64,000 nt of DNA from Pseudorasbora parva. Lineage: Eukaryota; Chordata; Actinopteri; Cypriniformes; Gobionidae. This document shows positions 20,601 to 35,289 of the stretch, in pieces (position 1 is the stretch's first letter; each line of letters begins with the position of its first letter). Both the position numbers and the translations under genes were made by a program. The notes under the pieces are model-generated. The model was not told the origin of the DNA. It made no database searches and saw nothing but the letters and a program-made list of their open reading frames with translations. The stretch covers positions 1,452,365-1,516,364 of the forward strand of contig NC_090195.1 of the NCBI RefSeq assembly GCF_024679245.1. The letters are read 5' to 3'.

Positions 20601-23600
20601 GGCTGTTCTCTGCTCTTGAAGCGCCACATCTATCAGGCGGCGGCTGTTCTCTGCTCTTGAAGCGCCACATCTATCAGGCGGCGGCTGTTCTCTGCTCTTG
20701 AAGCGCCACATCTATCAGGCGGCGGCTGTTCTCTGCTCTTGAAGGGCCACATCTATCAGGCGGCGGCTGTTCTCTGCTCTTGAAGGGCCACATCTATCAG
20801 GCGGCGGCTGTTCTCTGCTCTTGAAGCGCCACATCTATCAGGCGGCTGTTCTCTGCTCTTGAAGCGCCACATCTATCAGGCGGCGGCTGTTCTCTGCTCT
20901 TGAAGCACCACATCTATCAGGCGGCGGCTGTTCTCTGCTCTTGAAGGGCCACATCTATCAGGCGGCTGTTCTCTGCTCTTGAAGCGCCACATCTATCAGG
21001 CGGCGGCTGTTCTCTGCTCTTGAAGGGCCACATCTATCAGGCGGCGGCTGTTCTCTGCTCTTGGAGCGCCACATCTATCAGGCGGCGGCTGTTCTCTGCT
21101 CTTGAAGCGCCACATCTATCAGGCGGCGGCTGTTCTCTGCTCTTGAAGCGCCACATCTATCAGGCGGCGGCTGTTCTCTGCTCTTGAAGCGCCACATCTA
21201 TCAGGCGGCGGCTGTTCTCTGCTCTTGAAGGGCCACATCTATCAGGTGGTGGCTGTTCTCTGCTCTTGAAGGGCCACATCTATCAGGCGGCGGCTGTTCT
21301 CTGCTCTTGAAGCGCCACATCTATCAGGCGGCGGCTGTTCTCTGCTCTTGAAGCGCCACATCTATCAGGCGGCGGCTGTTCTCTGCTCTTGAAGCGCCAC
21401 ATCTATCAGGCGGCGGCTGTTCTCTGCTCTTGAAGCGCCACATCTATCAGGCGGCGGCTGTTCTCTGCTCTTGAAGCGCCACATCTATCAGGCGGCGGCT
21501 GTTCTCTGCTCTTGAAGCGCCACATCTATCAGGCGGCGGCTGTTCTCTGCTCTTGAAGCGCCACATCTATCAGGCGGCGGCTGTTCTCTGCTCTTGAAGG
21601 GCCACATCTATCAGGAGGCGGCTGTTCTCTGCTCCTGAAGCGCCACATCTATCAGGCGGCGGCTGTTCTCTGCTCTTGAAGGGCCACATCTATCAGGCGG
21701 CGGCTGTTCTCTGCTCTTGAAGCGCCACATCTATCAGGCGGCGGCTGTTCTCTGCTCTTGAAGGGCCACATCTATCAGGCGGCGGCTGTTCTCTGTTCTT
21801 GAAGGGCCACATCTATCAGGCGGCGGCTGTTCTCTGCTCTTGAAGGGCCACATCTATCAGGCGGCGGCTGTTCTCTGCTTTTGAAGCGCCACATCTATCA
21901 GGCGGCTGTTCTCTGCTCTTGAAGCGCCACATCTATCAGGCGGCGGCTGTTCTCTGCTCTTGAAGGGCCACATCTATCAGGCGGCGGCTGTTCTCTGCTC
22001 TTGAAGCGCCACATCTATCAGGCGGCTGTTCTCTGCTCTTGAAGCGCCACATCTATCAGGCGGCGGCTGTTCTCTGCTCTTGAAGCGCCACATCTATCAG
22101 GCGGCGGCTGTTCTCTGCTCTTGAAGCGCCACATCTATCAGGCGGCGGCTGTTCTCTGCTCTTGAAGGGCCACATCTATCAGGCGGTGGCTGTTCTCTGC
22201 TCTTGAAGGGCCACATCTATCAGGCGGTGGCTGTTCTCTGCTCTTGAAGGGCCACATCTATCAGGCGGCGGCTGTTCTCTGCTCTTGAAGCGCCACATCT
22301 ATCAGGCGACGGCTGTTCTCTGCTCTTGAAGCGCCACATCTATCAGGCGGCGGCTGTTCTCTGCTCTTGAAGCGCCACATCTATCAGGCGGCGGCTGTTC
22401 TCTGCTCTTGAAGCGCCACATCTATCAGGCGGCTGTTCTCTGCTCTTGAAGCGCCACATCTATCAGGCGGCGGCTGTTCTCTGCTCTTGAAGCGCCACAT
22501 CTATCAGGCGGCGGCTGTTCTCTGCTCTTGAAGCGCCACATCTATCAGGCGGCGGCTGTTCTCTGCTCTTGAAGCGCCACATCTATCAGGCGGCGGCTGT
22601 TCTCTGCTCTTGAAGCGCCACATCTATCAGGCGGCTGTTCTCTGCTCTTGAAGCGCCACATCTATCAGGCGGCGGCTGTTCTCTGCTCTTGAAGGGCCAC
22701 ATCTATCAGGCGGCGGCTGTTCTCTGCTCTTGAAGCGCCACATCTATCAGGCGGCGGCTGTTCTCTGCTTTTGAAGCGCCACATCTATCAGGCGGCTGTT
22801 CTCTGCTCTTGAAGGGCCACATCTATCAGGCGGCGGCTGTTCTCTGCTTTTGAAGGGCCACATCTATCAGGCGGCGGCTGTTCTCTGCTCTTGAAGGGCC
22901 ACATCTATCAGGCGGCGGCTGTTCTCTGCTCTTGAAGGGCCACATCTATCAGGCGGCGGCTGTTCTCTGCTCTTGAAGGGCCACATCTATCAGGCGGCTG
23001 TTCTCTGCTCTTGAAGCGCCACATCTATCAGGCGGCTGCTCTCTGCTCTTGAAGCGCCACATCTATCAGGCGGCTGTTCTCTGCTCTTGAAGGGCCACAT
23101 CTATCAGGCGGCGGCTGTTCTCTGCTCTTGAAGGGCCACATCTATCAGGCGGCTGTTCTCTGCTCTTGAAGCGCCACATCTATCAGGCGGCGGCTGTTCT
23201 CTGCTCTTGAAGCGCCACATCTATCAGGCGGCGGCTGTTCTCTGCTCTTGAAGCGCCACATCTATCAGGCGGCGGCTGTTCTCTGCTCTTGAAGGGCCAC
23301 ATCTATCAGGCGGCGGCTGTTCTCTGCTCTTGAAGGGCCACATCTATCAGGCGGCGGCTGTTCTCTGCTCTTGAAGCGCCACATCTATCAGGCGGCTGTT
23401 CTCTGCTCTTGAAGCGCCACATCTATCAGGCGGCGGCTGTTCTCTGCTCTTGAAGCACCACATCTATCAGGCGGCGGCTGTTCTCTGCTCTTGAAGGGCC
23501 ACATCTATCAGGCGGCTGTTCTCTGCTCTTGAAGCGCCACATCTATCAGGCGGCGGCTGTTCTCTGCTCTTGAAGGGCCACATCTATCAGGCGGCGGCTG

Positions 23601-24504
23601 TTCTCTGCTCTTGAAGGGCCACATCTATCAGGCGGCGGCTGTTCTCTGCTCTTGGAGCGCCACATCTATCAGGCGGCGGCTGTTCTCTGCTCTTGAAGCG
23701 CCACATCTATCAGGCGGCGGCTGTTCTCTGCTCTTGAAGCGCCACATCTATCAGGCGGCGGCTGTTCTCTGCTCTTGAAGCGCCACATCTATCAGGCGGC
23801 GGCTGTTCTCTGCTCTTGAAGGGCCACATCTATCAGGTGGTGGCTGTTCTCTGCTCTTGAAGGGCCACATCTATCAGGCGGCGGCTGTTCTCTGCTCTTG
23901 AAGCGCCACATCTATCAGGCGGCGGCTGTTCTCTGCTCTTGAAGCGCCACATCTATCAGGCGGCGGCTGTTCTCTGCTCTTGAAGCGCCACATCTATCAG
24001 GCGGCGGCTGTTCTCTGCTTTTGAAGCGCCACATCTATCAGGCGGCGGCTGCTCTCTGCTCTTGAAGCGCCACATCTATCAGGCGGCGGCTGTTCTCTGC
24101 TCTTGAAGGGCCACATCTATCAGGCGGCGGCTGTTCTCTGCTCTTGAAGGGCCACATCTATCAGGCGGCTGTTCTCTGCTCTTGAAGCGCCACATCTATC
24201 AGGCGGCGGCTGTTCTCTGCTCTTGAAGCGCCACATCTATCAGGCAGCTGTTCTCTGCTCTTGAAGCGCCACATCTATCAGGCGGCTGTTCTCTGCTCTT
24301 GAAGGGCCACATCTATCAGGCGGCGGCTGTTCTCTGCTTTTGAAGCGCCACATCTATCAGGCGGCGGCTGTTCTCTGCTCTTGAAGGGCCACATCTATCA
24401 GGCGGCGGCTGTTCTCTGCTCTTGAAGGGCCACATCTATCAGGCGGCGGCTGTTCTCTGCTTTTGAAGCGCCACATCTATCAGGCGGCTGCTCTCTGCTC
24501 TTGA
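17684..24504. repeat. 41-bp minisatellite/satellite array, about 165-170 copies
   Basis: The unit is CCACATCTATCAGGCGGCGG then CTGTTCTCTGCTCTTGAAG and GG or CG. Main variants are loss of one CGG (38-bp units), GAAGGG versus GAAGCG, and CTCTTG versus CTTTTG. It occupies 6.8 kb of the sspo intron between the two CTCK exons. Unit lengths of 41 and 38 are not multiples of three and there is no long open frame, so it is not coding. A block of it has been duplicated internally (see findings). Confidence 0.98.
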
Positions 24505-24646
24505 TTTAAATGTTTCATCAGTTACTGCAACTATTTTAAAATGTGTTTGAAATGGAAACTTCTGTCAGGTTGCTATGGAAACCAGTCTGCACACTCCAGC
24601 TTTAACAGCAAAACTCACACCTCTTTTTTTCTTCCCCTTCACATCT

Positions 24647-25185
<539 letters not shown>

Positions 25186-25191
25186 TCTCAG

Positions 25192-25342
25192 GAGCCGTAC
25201 CTGCAGGCGTTGTGTGACTGCTGCAGTTATAGGCTGGACCCTCAGAGCCCGGTGCGTTTCCTCAGCCTGCGGTGTGCCAGCGGAGACGTGGAGCCTGTGG
25301 TCCTGCCCGTCATTCACAGCTGCGAGTGCACCAGCTGCCAGG
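25192..25342 (+). CDS. sspo: SCO-spondin coding exon: CTCK domain, second half
   Basis: Fifty codons plus one base run from [17 protein letters not shown] to [13 protein letters not shown]. The LCDCC cluster, the RCAS cysteine and the CxCxxC end complete the cystine knot. The acceptor is CCCTCTCTCAG (AG at 25190-25191). The donor is GTGGGT at 25343; a rival donor at 25347 would shift the frame away from the last exon. With the chosen donor, the final codons at 29369 read GGDLSRR and stop, which resembles the short tail expected after a CTCK. This is the last folded domain of the protein. Confidence 0.9.
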
Positions 25343-25509
25343 GTGGGTAACGCCAGAGCACACCACTGTTAGTCCGGACAATGAGCCAAGATAACATACA
25401 AACAAACTGGACACTCTAAACAATGGACAGACCCAGCGGTTGGGTTAAATGTTTCCACAAACTTTTATTTTACCCAACTATTGTTTAAAATCACTGTATG
25501 TCTGGCTGA

Positions 25510-25815
25510 ATAATAACACTGGACTATAACTGGACTAAAAAAACCCATTCACTGGACTAAAACAACCCATTCACTAGGCTAAAACAACCCATTCGCTAGG
25601 CTAAAACAACCCATTCACTGGACTAAAACAACCCATTCACTGGACTAAAACAACCCATTCACTGGACTAAAACAACCCATTCACTGGACTAAAACAACCC
25701 ATTCACTGGACTAAAACAACCCATTCACTAGGCTAAAACAACCCATTCGCTAGGCTAAAACAACCCATTCACTGGGTTAAAACAACCCATTTGCTGGGTT
25801 AAAACAACCCATTTG
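25510..25815. repeat. 22-bp minisatellite, about 12 copies
   Basis: The unit is GGACTAAAACAACCCATTCA plus CT, with GGCTAAAAC and GGGTTAAAAC variants. The phrase resembles the subterminal AAAACAACCCA block of the ACACTCTAAAAA-type MITEs, so it probably arose by amplification from one of their ends. Confidence 0.93.
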
Positions 25816-26060
25816 CTTTAATATGCTGTAATTAGGAGTTTATTGAAGCAAAAGTTGTAGTTAATACACTCAAAAAAGCCTTTTTCAAGATTTATGCATT
25901 TAAATAAACAAGGCTTTTTTGAACTCCAACATTTCCCTCAATAAATTCCTAATTATGGCATATTATAATATGTCGTAATTAGGAACTTATTGAGGAAAAT
26001 GTTTTAGTTCAAAAAGCCTAAAATCTTTGAAAATAAATAAATCTAAATTGAAAATTTAAA
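25816..26060. repeat. AT-rich inverted-repeat block
   Basis: Blocks such as GTAATTAGGAGTTTATTGA and TCAATAAATTCCTAATTA occur in both orientations, as do AAAAAGCC and GGCTTTTTT. This is a likely MITE remnant in an sspo intron. A (TA)n tract follows at about 26080-26100. Confidence 0.6.
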
Positions 26061-26104
26061 TCTTGAAAAAGGCTCTCTCTATATATATATATATATATAT
26101 GACA

Positions 26105-27190
26105 TACATGATGTTCTTCCTCAAATACCTATAGGTAGTTGTTAAGTTTATGTATTAAGGGATATAGAATATGGTCACGCATTAATGTGCTTTATAAATA
26201 CTTATAAACTGCATATCCTAGAAGTATGCATGCAAATAAGCAATTAGTTAATAATGAGAATTGGACCATAAACTAAAGTGACACAAATTTTGCCCAAATC
26301 TTCTTTACACATTTGAATTTTTTTGGGGGGTGAACTAAGTTATAGTTAATACCAACAGACATTTATCATTAACTTCATTCATGGACAAACATAAATCATT
26401 CATAGTTTTGTACATGTGGTATTTCCACCATGTTTTAACCAAAGCACCGTGTGATCGCGCTGTAACCCATGTACGCTGCGTTTCCAGCATGCCTGATCTC
26501 ATTAGGCTCGTTCTCGTCAGTGTTTAGTCATTCATCGATGCGATTGATCTCATTAGCTAATTGAATCTGTGGGACTTCACTTAGAGGGGGCGCATTTTTT
26601 ATCATACGCCGTCATGGAGCCGTTTCATTCAGATTGATATTTACTGATAAACTTTGTAAACAAAGCTGCAAAATTTGCTCTAAAAATGCCTTAAAATGAA
26701 ATGAAATGTTTGAAGAGCACACCGAGGGTGCAGAAGAGATCGTCTGGCAGCTTTCAAGACGTCAGAACGACGAGACGAGCTCAAATAAACGTGAAACTGG
26801 ATTTTCTGTGCCAATTATTAAGCAAACTGAAATGGATCCTAATTAACATGTCATTGTGAATTGTTGCGTTTGAATGCATTTGTGTATGCATGAAGAACAG
26901 CCATAAAGCTTCCTAGAACACTTATTTAGCCAGTTTGAGCGACCACAACATTTCCCATAATTCACCACAAGCATCAATTACACACATAATGGGCTTCCTT
27001 TGCTCTTTATTGTGTTGCACTAGCGCTAAAAGCTTCCTGTTTTTTTTGAGAAGTGAAAATGAGAAATACGAAACTGCAATGTCCGGTTTATCCCAAAAAC
27101 ACTGGCAAATGCACATCATGATCGCAACTTCTCAAAGGCAGATGAATACTTGTTTGAACCGTTAGCGGGTGGATTACTAAATAAATAAAT
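26105..27190. other. Intronic sequence with no recognised feature
   Basis: No exon, RNA gene or clear transposon terminus is visible. Short open frames near 26922-27165 overlap on opposite strands and lack any supporting motif. Confidence 0.6.
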
Positions 27191-27368
27191 AAAAATAAAT
27201 GTTTTTTGTTGGTTTAACTTAAAAAAGTAAGTAACCTGGTTGCCTTAAAATTTTGAGTTTATTGAAATTAAAAATTTGAGTTGATACAATGAAGGAAATT
27301 TGTTTAATAAATAGAAACTCAAAATATTATTGTATTTGAACCGCAAAAATGCGATAAATCATGAAAAT

Positions 27369-28936
27369 TGTCAGGAATCAGGAATGGAGGACCCAGATGC
27401 AGAGTGAACAATAATGACGGTTTATTAACGAGACAGATCAACAAGAGGGTGGTGGATGAGTGACAGTCCAAACACCAGGGCAGGGGACAGACACCACGAT
27501 GATGGGCAGGGGAGGATGACCACTGAGACCAGTCCAGGCAGCCAACGAACTAGAGGACAGCTTGGGAGGCGACACCAGGCAGGGCGATGGTGGACCAATC
27601 CAGGCAGGAACCTGAGGCTTGATGTTCTCACAGAATCAGCTCCCGTCTAGGCTGAGAGGCAGCAGAGACAGCGGCCAGGGAAAACTCAGGACCGGAAACA
27701 ACACAGGACACACACAAGACAAGACAACAAGAAATAACCCACATACTAACAACTATAAAATAAACAACCCTAAATAATAACTAGAGCTAGCAAAAAAAAA
27801 AAAAGGAAAATAAAACAAAAGGCAATCTCTATAAAAGACTGAATAAAATAAAAGGGGAAAACAGGAGAAAAATAAAATAAAAGGTAAGCTATCCAAAACA
27901 AGAAAACTGAACAATAAGGCTAGGGAGAAATACCAAAATAAAGCCTGGAGAAAAATGAGCAAAATAAAGTCAGAAACTTAACTAGACTAAAAAAATTCAG
28001 GAACAAAGAAAAAACTGAAAATAAATCCAAAGCTAGAAAAACAGGAGACACTAAATGTAGAACTGACTTGATACTGAGCTCAAAACTTGCACATAAATGC
28101 AACGACCCAGCAAAGACATGAGGGAAGGTAGCACAATATAAAGGGACCAGCGCACATGAGGAACAGGTGAGCACAATTAGTGAAACGAGGACTAGAATAG
28201 ACTAAACAAGGGGCTGTGGTAACAGCAAACAAGGAGGCAGGACAAGAGGAACACATGACAAACACATAGAGATAGACAGATTCAAGACACAACGCAAACA
28301 TAAGCCCCTTTCACACTGCGATTCCGGCGAATACACGGATAATGCGACCCGGCATTTGCTCCCGGGCCGCTAGATTTGGTCCATTCTCACTGCCAGCGAA
28401 ATACCGTAATACGAGCGCTTTCACACACAACCCGTAACGGCCCCGGGTCGAGTTGACACGTGACATCCTGATGTGACGTATAACGGCGAGCGATCTCCGC
28501 TTCAGCGCGGATAGTAAGGAGCTCCGTGGTCTCGACTTGTGTCCAGTTTGCGCTCATTTCTGCTTGTTTAATTTTAGTTTCTTTTGTAGACGAACACTCT
28601 CTGCGTTTAAAACACCGACGAGCTCTTCTGGCACTGCAGGGTTGTGTTATTGAAAAAACAAGCTCTAGGAGTCGCACGATAACTACGTACACGTTGCGGC
28701 ATTAGTTTTGGCTTTTGTTCACACAGCGCTCGCCCCGGATCGAATCCCGCAATGTTACTAGGTCCCCGACCCGGGTCGAATTCGGTAATCAATCCCGGGA
28801 CGTGGTTGCTTTCACACAGAAGGCGACCCGGCAATGCTCCGGGAATATTGCGGGTCCGACGTGCAGTGTGAAAGGGGCTTTAGAAACATTAAACAAAGAC
28901 AGAACAGACAAGACTGCCAGGGCCGAAACCCTGACA
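27369..28936 (-). mobile_element. TG...CA-bounded insertion (likely solo LTR) with exact 5-bp target duplication
   Basis: It begins TGTCAGGAATCAGG and ends CCGAAACCCTGACA. AAAAT flanks it at 27364-27368 and 28937-28941. The intact host repeat at about 44339-44350 reads CATGAAAATAGCAC, which is exactly the empty site. The length is 1568 bp, or 989 bp without the nested element at 28302-28880. Terminal TGTCAGG/CCTGACA and the 5-bp duplication resemble a gypsy-type LTR. No protease, reverse transcriptase or integrase frame is present. Similar ends occur at 7760-8188. Confidence 0.75.
28302..28880. mobile_element. Nested DNA element with 18-bp perfect inverted termini
   Basis: The ends are AAGCCCCTTTCACACTGC and its exact complement GCAGTGTGAAAGGGGCTT. 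Subterminal GACCCGG/CCCGGGTCGA blocks occur in both orientations. It is inserted within the TG...CA element, so it is the youngest of three nested layers here. The target duplication is unclear. Open frames inside on both strands have no recognisable domain. Confidence 0.8.
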
Positions 28937-29368
28937 AAAATAGCACTATTTGGCATGTTTCACTGCGTCATCAGAAATAAAACACACACAATTACCCAAT
29001 ATGCTTACAAAATCTTTTAATAATATTTTAATAAAGGTTGTCGAATCTCAAAAAATGTTCATTGTATTAACTCAAAATTTTAAGGCAACCAGGTAAATTT
29101 TTCTAAATAATTGTTTACAGTGTATTGATCCTCCTTTGAGAAGTTCTTGCTGAAACTGTAATTATGATGTGCAGTTTTCGATTGGGATAAAATGCATGCA
29201 TAAAATGGACGACTCCATATTTGTCTCTCATCAGGGACTAAATGTTGCTGACTGATTTAGGGACCATTCAGGCGTATTCAATGAATTTTTAGAAAGGTGT
29301 GAATCAAGAATGCAGGTTAAAATATTCCCAAAAGCCGTCAAATTGATCTGCTTTCCCTCTGTCCGCAG

Positions 29369-29391
29369 GTGGAGACCTGTCGAGACGCTGA
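29369..29391 (+). CDS. sspo: SCO-spondin last coding exon (C-terminal tail and stop)
   Basis: The acceptor is TGTCCGCAG (AG at 29367-29368). Joined to the G at 25342, the frame reads GGDLSRR and stops with TGA at 29389-29391. Phase agreement with the previous donor and the short hydrophilic tail support this end over the longer open frame that starts in another phase at the same point. Downstream sequence to roughly 30200 is probably 3' untranslated region followed by intergenic DNA. I could not find a canonical AATAAA signal, only weaker variants such as GATAAA near 29660. Confidence 0.75.
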
Positions 29392-30400
29392 ATGGCCGCT
29401 GATGAATGCAGAGAGAGATGCTTCGTCCGTTCTTTACGTAGCTTGTCATTATATGACTGAACCTTTCCAATATTTGATATTTCCCAAAGCTCTACGAGAT
29501 CCACAATCTGTACAGCCTTTAAATTATGTTTGGATTTATTACTTTTTCAATCTTTGATATGCTGTATTTCAATGAATCTAGCTCTTAATTATGATTATTA
29601 TGAATATTATTATTGCCAAAGACAGTCTTCTTTTGCTTGTCATGACAACTGATTTCTTGGATAAATGTTTGTAGAAAATTATTGTATTATAAAAAAAAGC
29701 AGCTGTTAAATTTTACTAGTGTTTTCCCTTAAATGCACTGAGCTCTGTGGTTTGATATAAATTTATATATTATTTCTTGCACATGTATTTTAATGCATTT
29801 TTAAATTAACTTTATAATGCATTGTTATACGCTTTTAGAGAATATAATGCATTGAAACATGACGTAACATCTAAAAAATGCATTTTAACTTTGGCTACAG
29901 TTGTTTATGAACAGATACAATGCATTATAAGTGTATGCGTTTATTTCTAAATGTCCATAATTTCATCGATAGCCTCTTTTAAATGCATGGGTTTAACCAC
30001 TGAAAATCTTCTCATAACTAATTTAATTAATTTTATGATTTTTGAGTTCAAACCGATTCCTTCATTATTATGCAAATCAAGCTGATTGAGAAAATGCAGG
30101 ATATTTTGGTGATTTTACTGGTTTTAATGTCGCAATTAAACTATAACCTTTCTTTGGTAATGTGTTTATTTATTAGTGTGGCAGTTTATTGAAGATTGCA
30201 CGACACAAATGCATTCATTTTGTCCCATTTGCACCTTGTTGTCATAGTGAATGAAAGGGATGGATGGGGAGGAGGATGCTGGGATGCTTCAAAGACAGTC
30301 TGGCTAAATATGGACAAAAGCGCCCTTGCGAAGCTCTGATTTCACACGGATTTTGCTATAAATGTCCGACTTTACTTATTTAGCATCTTAGTCTAATTAG
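29392..30400. other. sspo 3' untranslated region and intergenic sequence
   Basis: AT-rich sequence between the sspo stop codon and the CpG-rich region upstream of kcnh2. Neither a coding exon nor a repeat boundary is apparent. The polyadenylation site cannot be fixed from sequence alone. Confidence 0.5.
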
Positions 30401-30429
30401 CAAGAAGTTGCCAAATCGCTTTTATTGCC

Positions 30430-31845
<1,416 letters not shown>

Positions 31846-31931
<86 letters not shown>
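31846..31931. repeat. (AT)n microsatellite
   Basis: About 85 bases of uninterrupted AT repeat directly precede Tc1 copy B. Confidence 0.97.
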
Positions 31932-31932
<1 letters not shown>

Positions 31933-31936
<4 letters not shown>

Positions 31937-32429
31937 CAGTGGTCCGGTGGATGGGTCAGAGGTCACCCTGACTGGTCCATACGCAACAAACTGAGCTGCT
32001 CTGTGTATTCTGACAGCTTTCTCTCAGAACCAGCATTAACTTCTGGAGCAGTTTGAGCTCCAGTAGCTCGTCTGTTTGATCGGACCCCACGGGCCAGCCT
32101 TCGCTCCCCACGTGCATCAATGAGCCTTGGCCGCCCATGACCCTGTGGCCGGTTCTCCACTGGTCCTTCCTTGGAGCACTTTTGATAGATACTGACCACT
32201 GCAGACCGGGAACAGCCCACAAGAGCTGCAGTTTTGGAGATGCTCTAACCCAGTCGTCTAGCCGTCACAATCTGGCCAAACTCGCTCAAATCCTTACGCT
32301 TGCCCATTTCTCCTGCTTCACACACATCAACTCTGAGGACAAAATGTTCACTTGCTGCCTAATATATCCCACCCACTAACAGGAGCCGTGAGGAAAAGAT
32401 CCTCAGTGTTATTCACATAATGTTATGCC

Positions 32430-32430
<1 letters not shown>
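31933..32430 (-). mobile_element. Tc1/mariner-like transposon, family 2, copy B (5' half only)
   Basis: This minus-strand fragment carries the N-terminal transposase region ([20 protein letters not shown] on the minus strand) and the 5' non-coding part with CTAATATATCCCACCCACTA, ending at TAATGTTATGCC. It lacks the catalytic half. (AT)n lies on one side and (TG)n on the other (about 32431-32481). The transposase piece has frameshifts and is dead. Confidence 0.88.
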
Positions 32431-32485
<55 letters not shown>

Positions 32486-32499
32486 TATATATATATGAT

Positions 32500-33200
32500 G
32501 TTATATAGGCCATTATTGATCATGTAGTGTCGGAGCTTCATTATCAAGCTGTATATTATCCTTTATTTAAACCTGTGGTGGTTTTGTTCATAATATAGGC
32601 CTATAAATAGTCCTTTACATTAAGTGTTATCCAGTCAATCAACTTTATTAACTCTTATAGGTGATATTACAGCTTTTTAGTTATTAGTGACTATACAGAA
32701 TCTTTTGTGAGAGTGTTGTATTAGGTCTGATCAGATAAATGCATCTAAACTCTGTTTTTAGACCAGGGTTTAACCTAGCATGTTCTGAACCTTTAAATTG
32801 CCTCAGTTTTCATGATGCATTCTCTGCTCGAACAGGTGTCAGACGTGGCTCTTCTTTCCTCCTAAGTTTTACTGGCTTTCAAAGAGCCAGTCTTCATTTC
32901 CATCGGTCTCAAACTGGACTTGATTTGATTCCTCTGATATCAATGAGTTATGCTGCAAATATGTGAATTTTGTGTATTGATGTTTGGCTCCGGTGAGGAA
33001 TAGTGGGATATTTATTCCTATGGAATTCTTCTGTGCATCAGCTGACCGTCGTCCAGCGATTCCCACAGACATTTAGAATGAATACCGTCTTCAGTTAAAT
33101 TATATTGGGGTATAATCTGTCAGTCCATAATTCACTTCTGAATGATTAATTATGCGTAGGTGTTAAACATACATGATTGATGTCAGTCCGTCCATGACAC
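32500..33200. other. kcnh2 intron 1, no recognised feature
   Basis: Single-copy-looking sequence. The short open frames on either strand show no domain or splice support. Confidence 0.6.
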
Positions 33201-33206
33201 CTTTTC

Positions 33207-33642
33207 ATCCATCCATCCATCCATCCATCCATCCATCCATCCATCCATCCATCCATCCATCCATCCATCCATGTCTTGAGCCATCCATCCATATATCCAT
33301 CCATCCATGTCTTGATCCATCCATCCATCCATCCATCCATCCATCCATCCATGTCTTGATCCATCCATCCATCCATCCATCCATCCATCCATCCATCCAT
33401 CCATGTCTTGATCCATCCGTCCATCCATCAATCCATCCATTCTTCTGTCTTGATCCATCCATCCATCCATCCATCCATGTCTTGATCCATCCATCCATCC
33501 ATCCATCCATCCATCCAACAATCCATCCATCCATCCATGTCTTGATCCATCCATCCATCCTTCTATGGCTTGATCCATCCATCCATCCATCCATCCATCC
33601 ATCCATCCATCCATCCATCCATCCATCCATCCATCCATCCAT
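33207..33642. repeat. (CATC)n tetranucleotide array with CATGTCTTGATC interruptions
   Basis: CATC repeats are broken at intervals by CATGTCTTGATCCATC, giving a higher-order pattern. The long Ile-His-Pro-Ser and Met-Asp-Gly-Trp open frames on the two strands come from the repeat, not from a gene. Confidence 0.97.
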
Positions 33643-33649
33643 CACAACT

Positions 33650-34370
33650 TTTCCCATCAGGCATTAGCTCCTCATACTCTCACTCATATAATAACGTGTC
33701 TTGCAGTTGAATATTTAATAAGGAATTACAGTAGTTGATAATGAAAACCCAAAGCATTTGAAACGGCTTCTGAATTATGCAACAAATCAAGTCTGGTCAG
33801 AAGTGACAGAAATCAATATTTTCCTTAACCTTACCACTACCCTTTCTCTTTTAAGATGCCACGTCTCTCCCTCAGGCGCTTTAAATAATGAATCACCTTC
33901 CATCAGAACCCATCGCAAGCTTTTGAGAAGTGCTTTGGCGGTATTAAAGAGCAAGAGTCCGCATTTCTGTATGCGCTGCATTGACTATAAGTCGCCACTC
34001 ACAGTGTTTCTCCTTCAGCGTTTCTCTCCAGATGGCTTGGATCTGTTTTTCTAGCCTTGATGTCTCGCACAAGAACACTGTGTGCCTCTCGATGTGATAT
34101 CGCACCCGAATATTAAAAACCCAAGGAGTGTTTTCTCTCCAGTGTTCAGTGGATGATATGAGATGTCAGATGAGAATATTAGCTGCAACAAAACAATAAG
34201 CCAAAAATAAAACAGGCTCCCAGTGTCCCACAGCTGATATGACACTTTTTACTTGATATTTGTGAACCGTCATTAAACATGAGCAGTAGAACTGCGAGAC
34301 GACAGCAAACACAACGGCTGAAGACAGCGCCAGTGAGATGAGTCCCTCGAGACACCTACGAGAACATCCG
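33650..34370. other. kcnh2 intron 1, no recognised feature
   Basis: Sequence between two CATC arrays; I see no transposon end, RNA gene or exon. Confidence 0.6.
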
Positions 34371-34377
34371 GCAGATA

Positions 34378-35286
<909 letters not shown>

Positions 35287-35289
35287 TTT

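Larger units (their letters stand above)
27195..29124. mobile_element. MITE of the ACACTGTAAAAA type, split by a TG...CA insertion
   Basis: The sequence on both sides of the insertion at 27369-28936 matches, in order, the intact copy at 44158-44528: GGTTTAACTTAAAAAAGTAA, TTGAGTTGATACAATGAAGG, then AGCACTATTTGGCA, ending in TTTACAGTGT. Its left terminus is eroded. The element is old, non-coding and lies in the last sspo intron. Confidence 0.8.

Noticed and set aside
17684..24504. Possible CRISPR array because of regular 38-41-bp repeats.
   Set aside because: Units are contiguous with no unique spacers, the sequence is in a vertebrate intron, and there are no cas genes. The same applies to the arrays at 9650-10755, 12857-15150 and 56752-61870.
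28387..28834. Overlapping open frames in the element at 28302-28880.
   Set aside because: No transposase motif is present; frames are on both strands and reflect GC-rich inverted subterminal repeats.
29369..29557. Open frame starting METCRDAEWPL right after the last sspo acceptor.
   Set aside because: Its phase does not fit the donor at 25342. The phase-consistent reading stops after GGDLSRR.
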